In this document: positions 22,649-22,823 of the stretch, in pieces
How the letters are laid out: each line of letters starts with the position of its first letter
Numbering within the stretch: position 1 is the stretch's first letter
Origin: Clostridiaceae bacterium
GTDB lineage: Bacteria > Bacillota > Clostridia > Lachnospirales > Lachnospiraceae
Reading direction: 5' to 3'
Assembly: GCA_902362865.1 (NCBI GenBank)
Contig: CABIYE010000042.1
Location: forward strand, 1-22,823
Length of the DNA stretch: 22,823 nucleotides
The notes under the pieces: generated by a model
The model's database searches: none
Seen by the model: only the letters and a program-made list of their open reading frames with translations
What the model was told of the DNA's origin: nothing
Position numbers and translations under genes: made by a program

Positions 22649-22675
22649 TCATGCAGTATAACTTGGCTTGTGTGT
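22649..22675. repeat. Imperfect direct repeat of the element B left junction
   Basis: It matches 20789-20815 at 21 of 27 positions in the same orientation: TCATGC, then ACTT, then GCTTGTGTGT are shared. It may be the second attachment site of element B. The stretch 22508-22814 holds no gene that I can support. Confidence 0.5.
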
Positions 22676-22757
22676 AGCTGCGGTTTCCGCTTCAAGCACT
22701 TTCATCATCTTGTCGGCTGCGGTGGCTGTGGTATCTTTTGATGTGGTATAAAAAAAG

Positions 22758-22791
22758 TTGACACCCCATTCTCAAGGATTTGAGATATAAT
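22758..22791 (+). promoter_or_regulatory. Promoter-like boxes with internal operator-like palindrome
   Basis: TTGACA (22758-22763) and TATAAT (22786-22791) are both perfect but 22 nt apart, too far for normal use. The gap holds a perfect inverted repeat, TCTCAA-GGAT-TTGAGA (22770-22785). A regulator that bends DNA, as MerR proteins do with 19-20-nt spacers, or a hidden alternative -35 are both possible. Confidence 0.5.
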
Positions 22792-22814
22792 CTAGAGAAT
22801 AAGGAGTGAACAAA

Positions 22815-22823
22815 ATGGCAGAA
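22815..22823 (+). CDS. Start of plus-strand gene (partial)
   Basis: ATG at 22815 begins MAE and runs off the window. AAGGAG lies 8 nt upstream, and promoter-like boxes stand at 22758-22791. It is the only supported plus-strand gene. The product cannot be identified from three codons. Confidence 0.6.

Larger units (their letters stand above)
20808..22823. mobile_element. Element B: second serine-recombinase unit (right end uncertain)
   Basis: The left edge is set by loss of Maff2 identity next to GCAAAG. It contains the recombinase 20894-22507 and noncoding DNA. A partial copy of the left junction recurs at 22649-22675; if that is the other end, the unit is about 1.9 kb and carries only the recombinase. 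Otherwise it continues past the window with the plus-strand gene. Confidence 0.5.

Noticed and set aside
22645..22741. Open frame on minus ending KPSYTA upstream of recombinase B
   Set aside because: No start with a ribosome site and no known family; it crosses the repeat at 22649-22675 and is treated as noncoding.
1..22823. CRISPR arrays, tRNA and rRNA genes
   Set aside because: No regularly spaced identical repeats, tRNA cloverleaf with TTCRA loop, or rRNA core sequence was seen by eye on either strand.

Overview
The window is a stack of mobile elements from a gut-type Firmicute, probably Lachnospiraceae or a related Clostridia. Evidence for this is strong GGAGG ribosome sites, a Tn1549/CTn-type conjugation module, DUF3791/DUF3990/DUF3784 cargo, TnpV proteins and two large serine recombinases. 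Every confident gene is on the minus strand; only a gene start at the right edge is on plus.

Layout. (1) 1-533: a consensus promoter and leader start that I recognise from memory as the region upstream of ribosomal-protection tetracycline resistance genes (tet(M)/tet(O)/tet(W) type). The resistance gene itself would lie off the left edge. A 5'-truncated TnpV gene follows. (2) 622-7952: the distal part of an ICE conjugation operon, in transcription order Maff2 (broken), a 32-aa ORF, VirB6-like, PrgI, VirB4, NlpC/P60 hydrolase, DUF4315, DUF4366, terminator. (3) about 7951-20789: a 12.8-kb integrative mobilizable element, here called element A, inserted in the Maff2 gene. It has 21-bp imperfect terminal inverted repeats. 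Joining its two flanks restores the Maff2 frame exactly. It carries a serine recombinase, a Toprim/RepA-like primase-helicase, a MobQ-type relaxase with an accessory protein, a putative DUF3791/DUF3990 toxin-antitoxin set, an AT-rich run of single-gene units separated by similar 36-47-nt palindromes, a hydrolase, a MobQ-like oriT, an XRE regulator, SSB, a 0.66-kb noncoding origin-like stretch and TnpV. (4) about 20808 onward: a second recombinase unit, element B, whose edge lies within 20 bp of element A inside the same Maff2 codons. It runs to, or past, a promoter and the start of a plus-strand gene at 22815.

How it works together. The ICE module would build a type IV secretion channel. Element A has its own relaxase and oriT but no channel, so it probably borrows one, which fits its position inside an ICE. 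By splitting Maff2 it may impair the host ICE until it excises. The main new leads are the palindrome-separated cassette run at 15.4-17.9 kb, the oriT call, and the double use of Maff2 as an integration site. Family names and consensus motifs are from memory; no database search was run.
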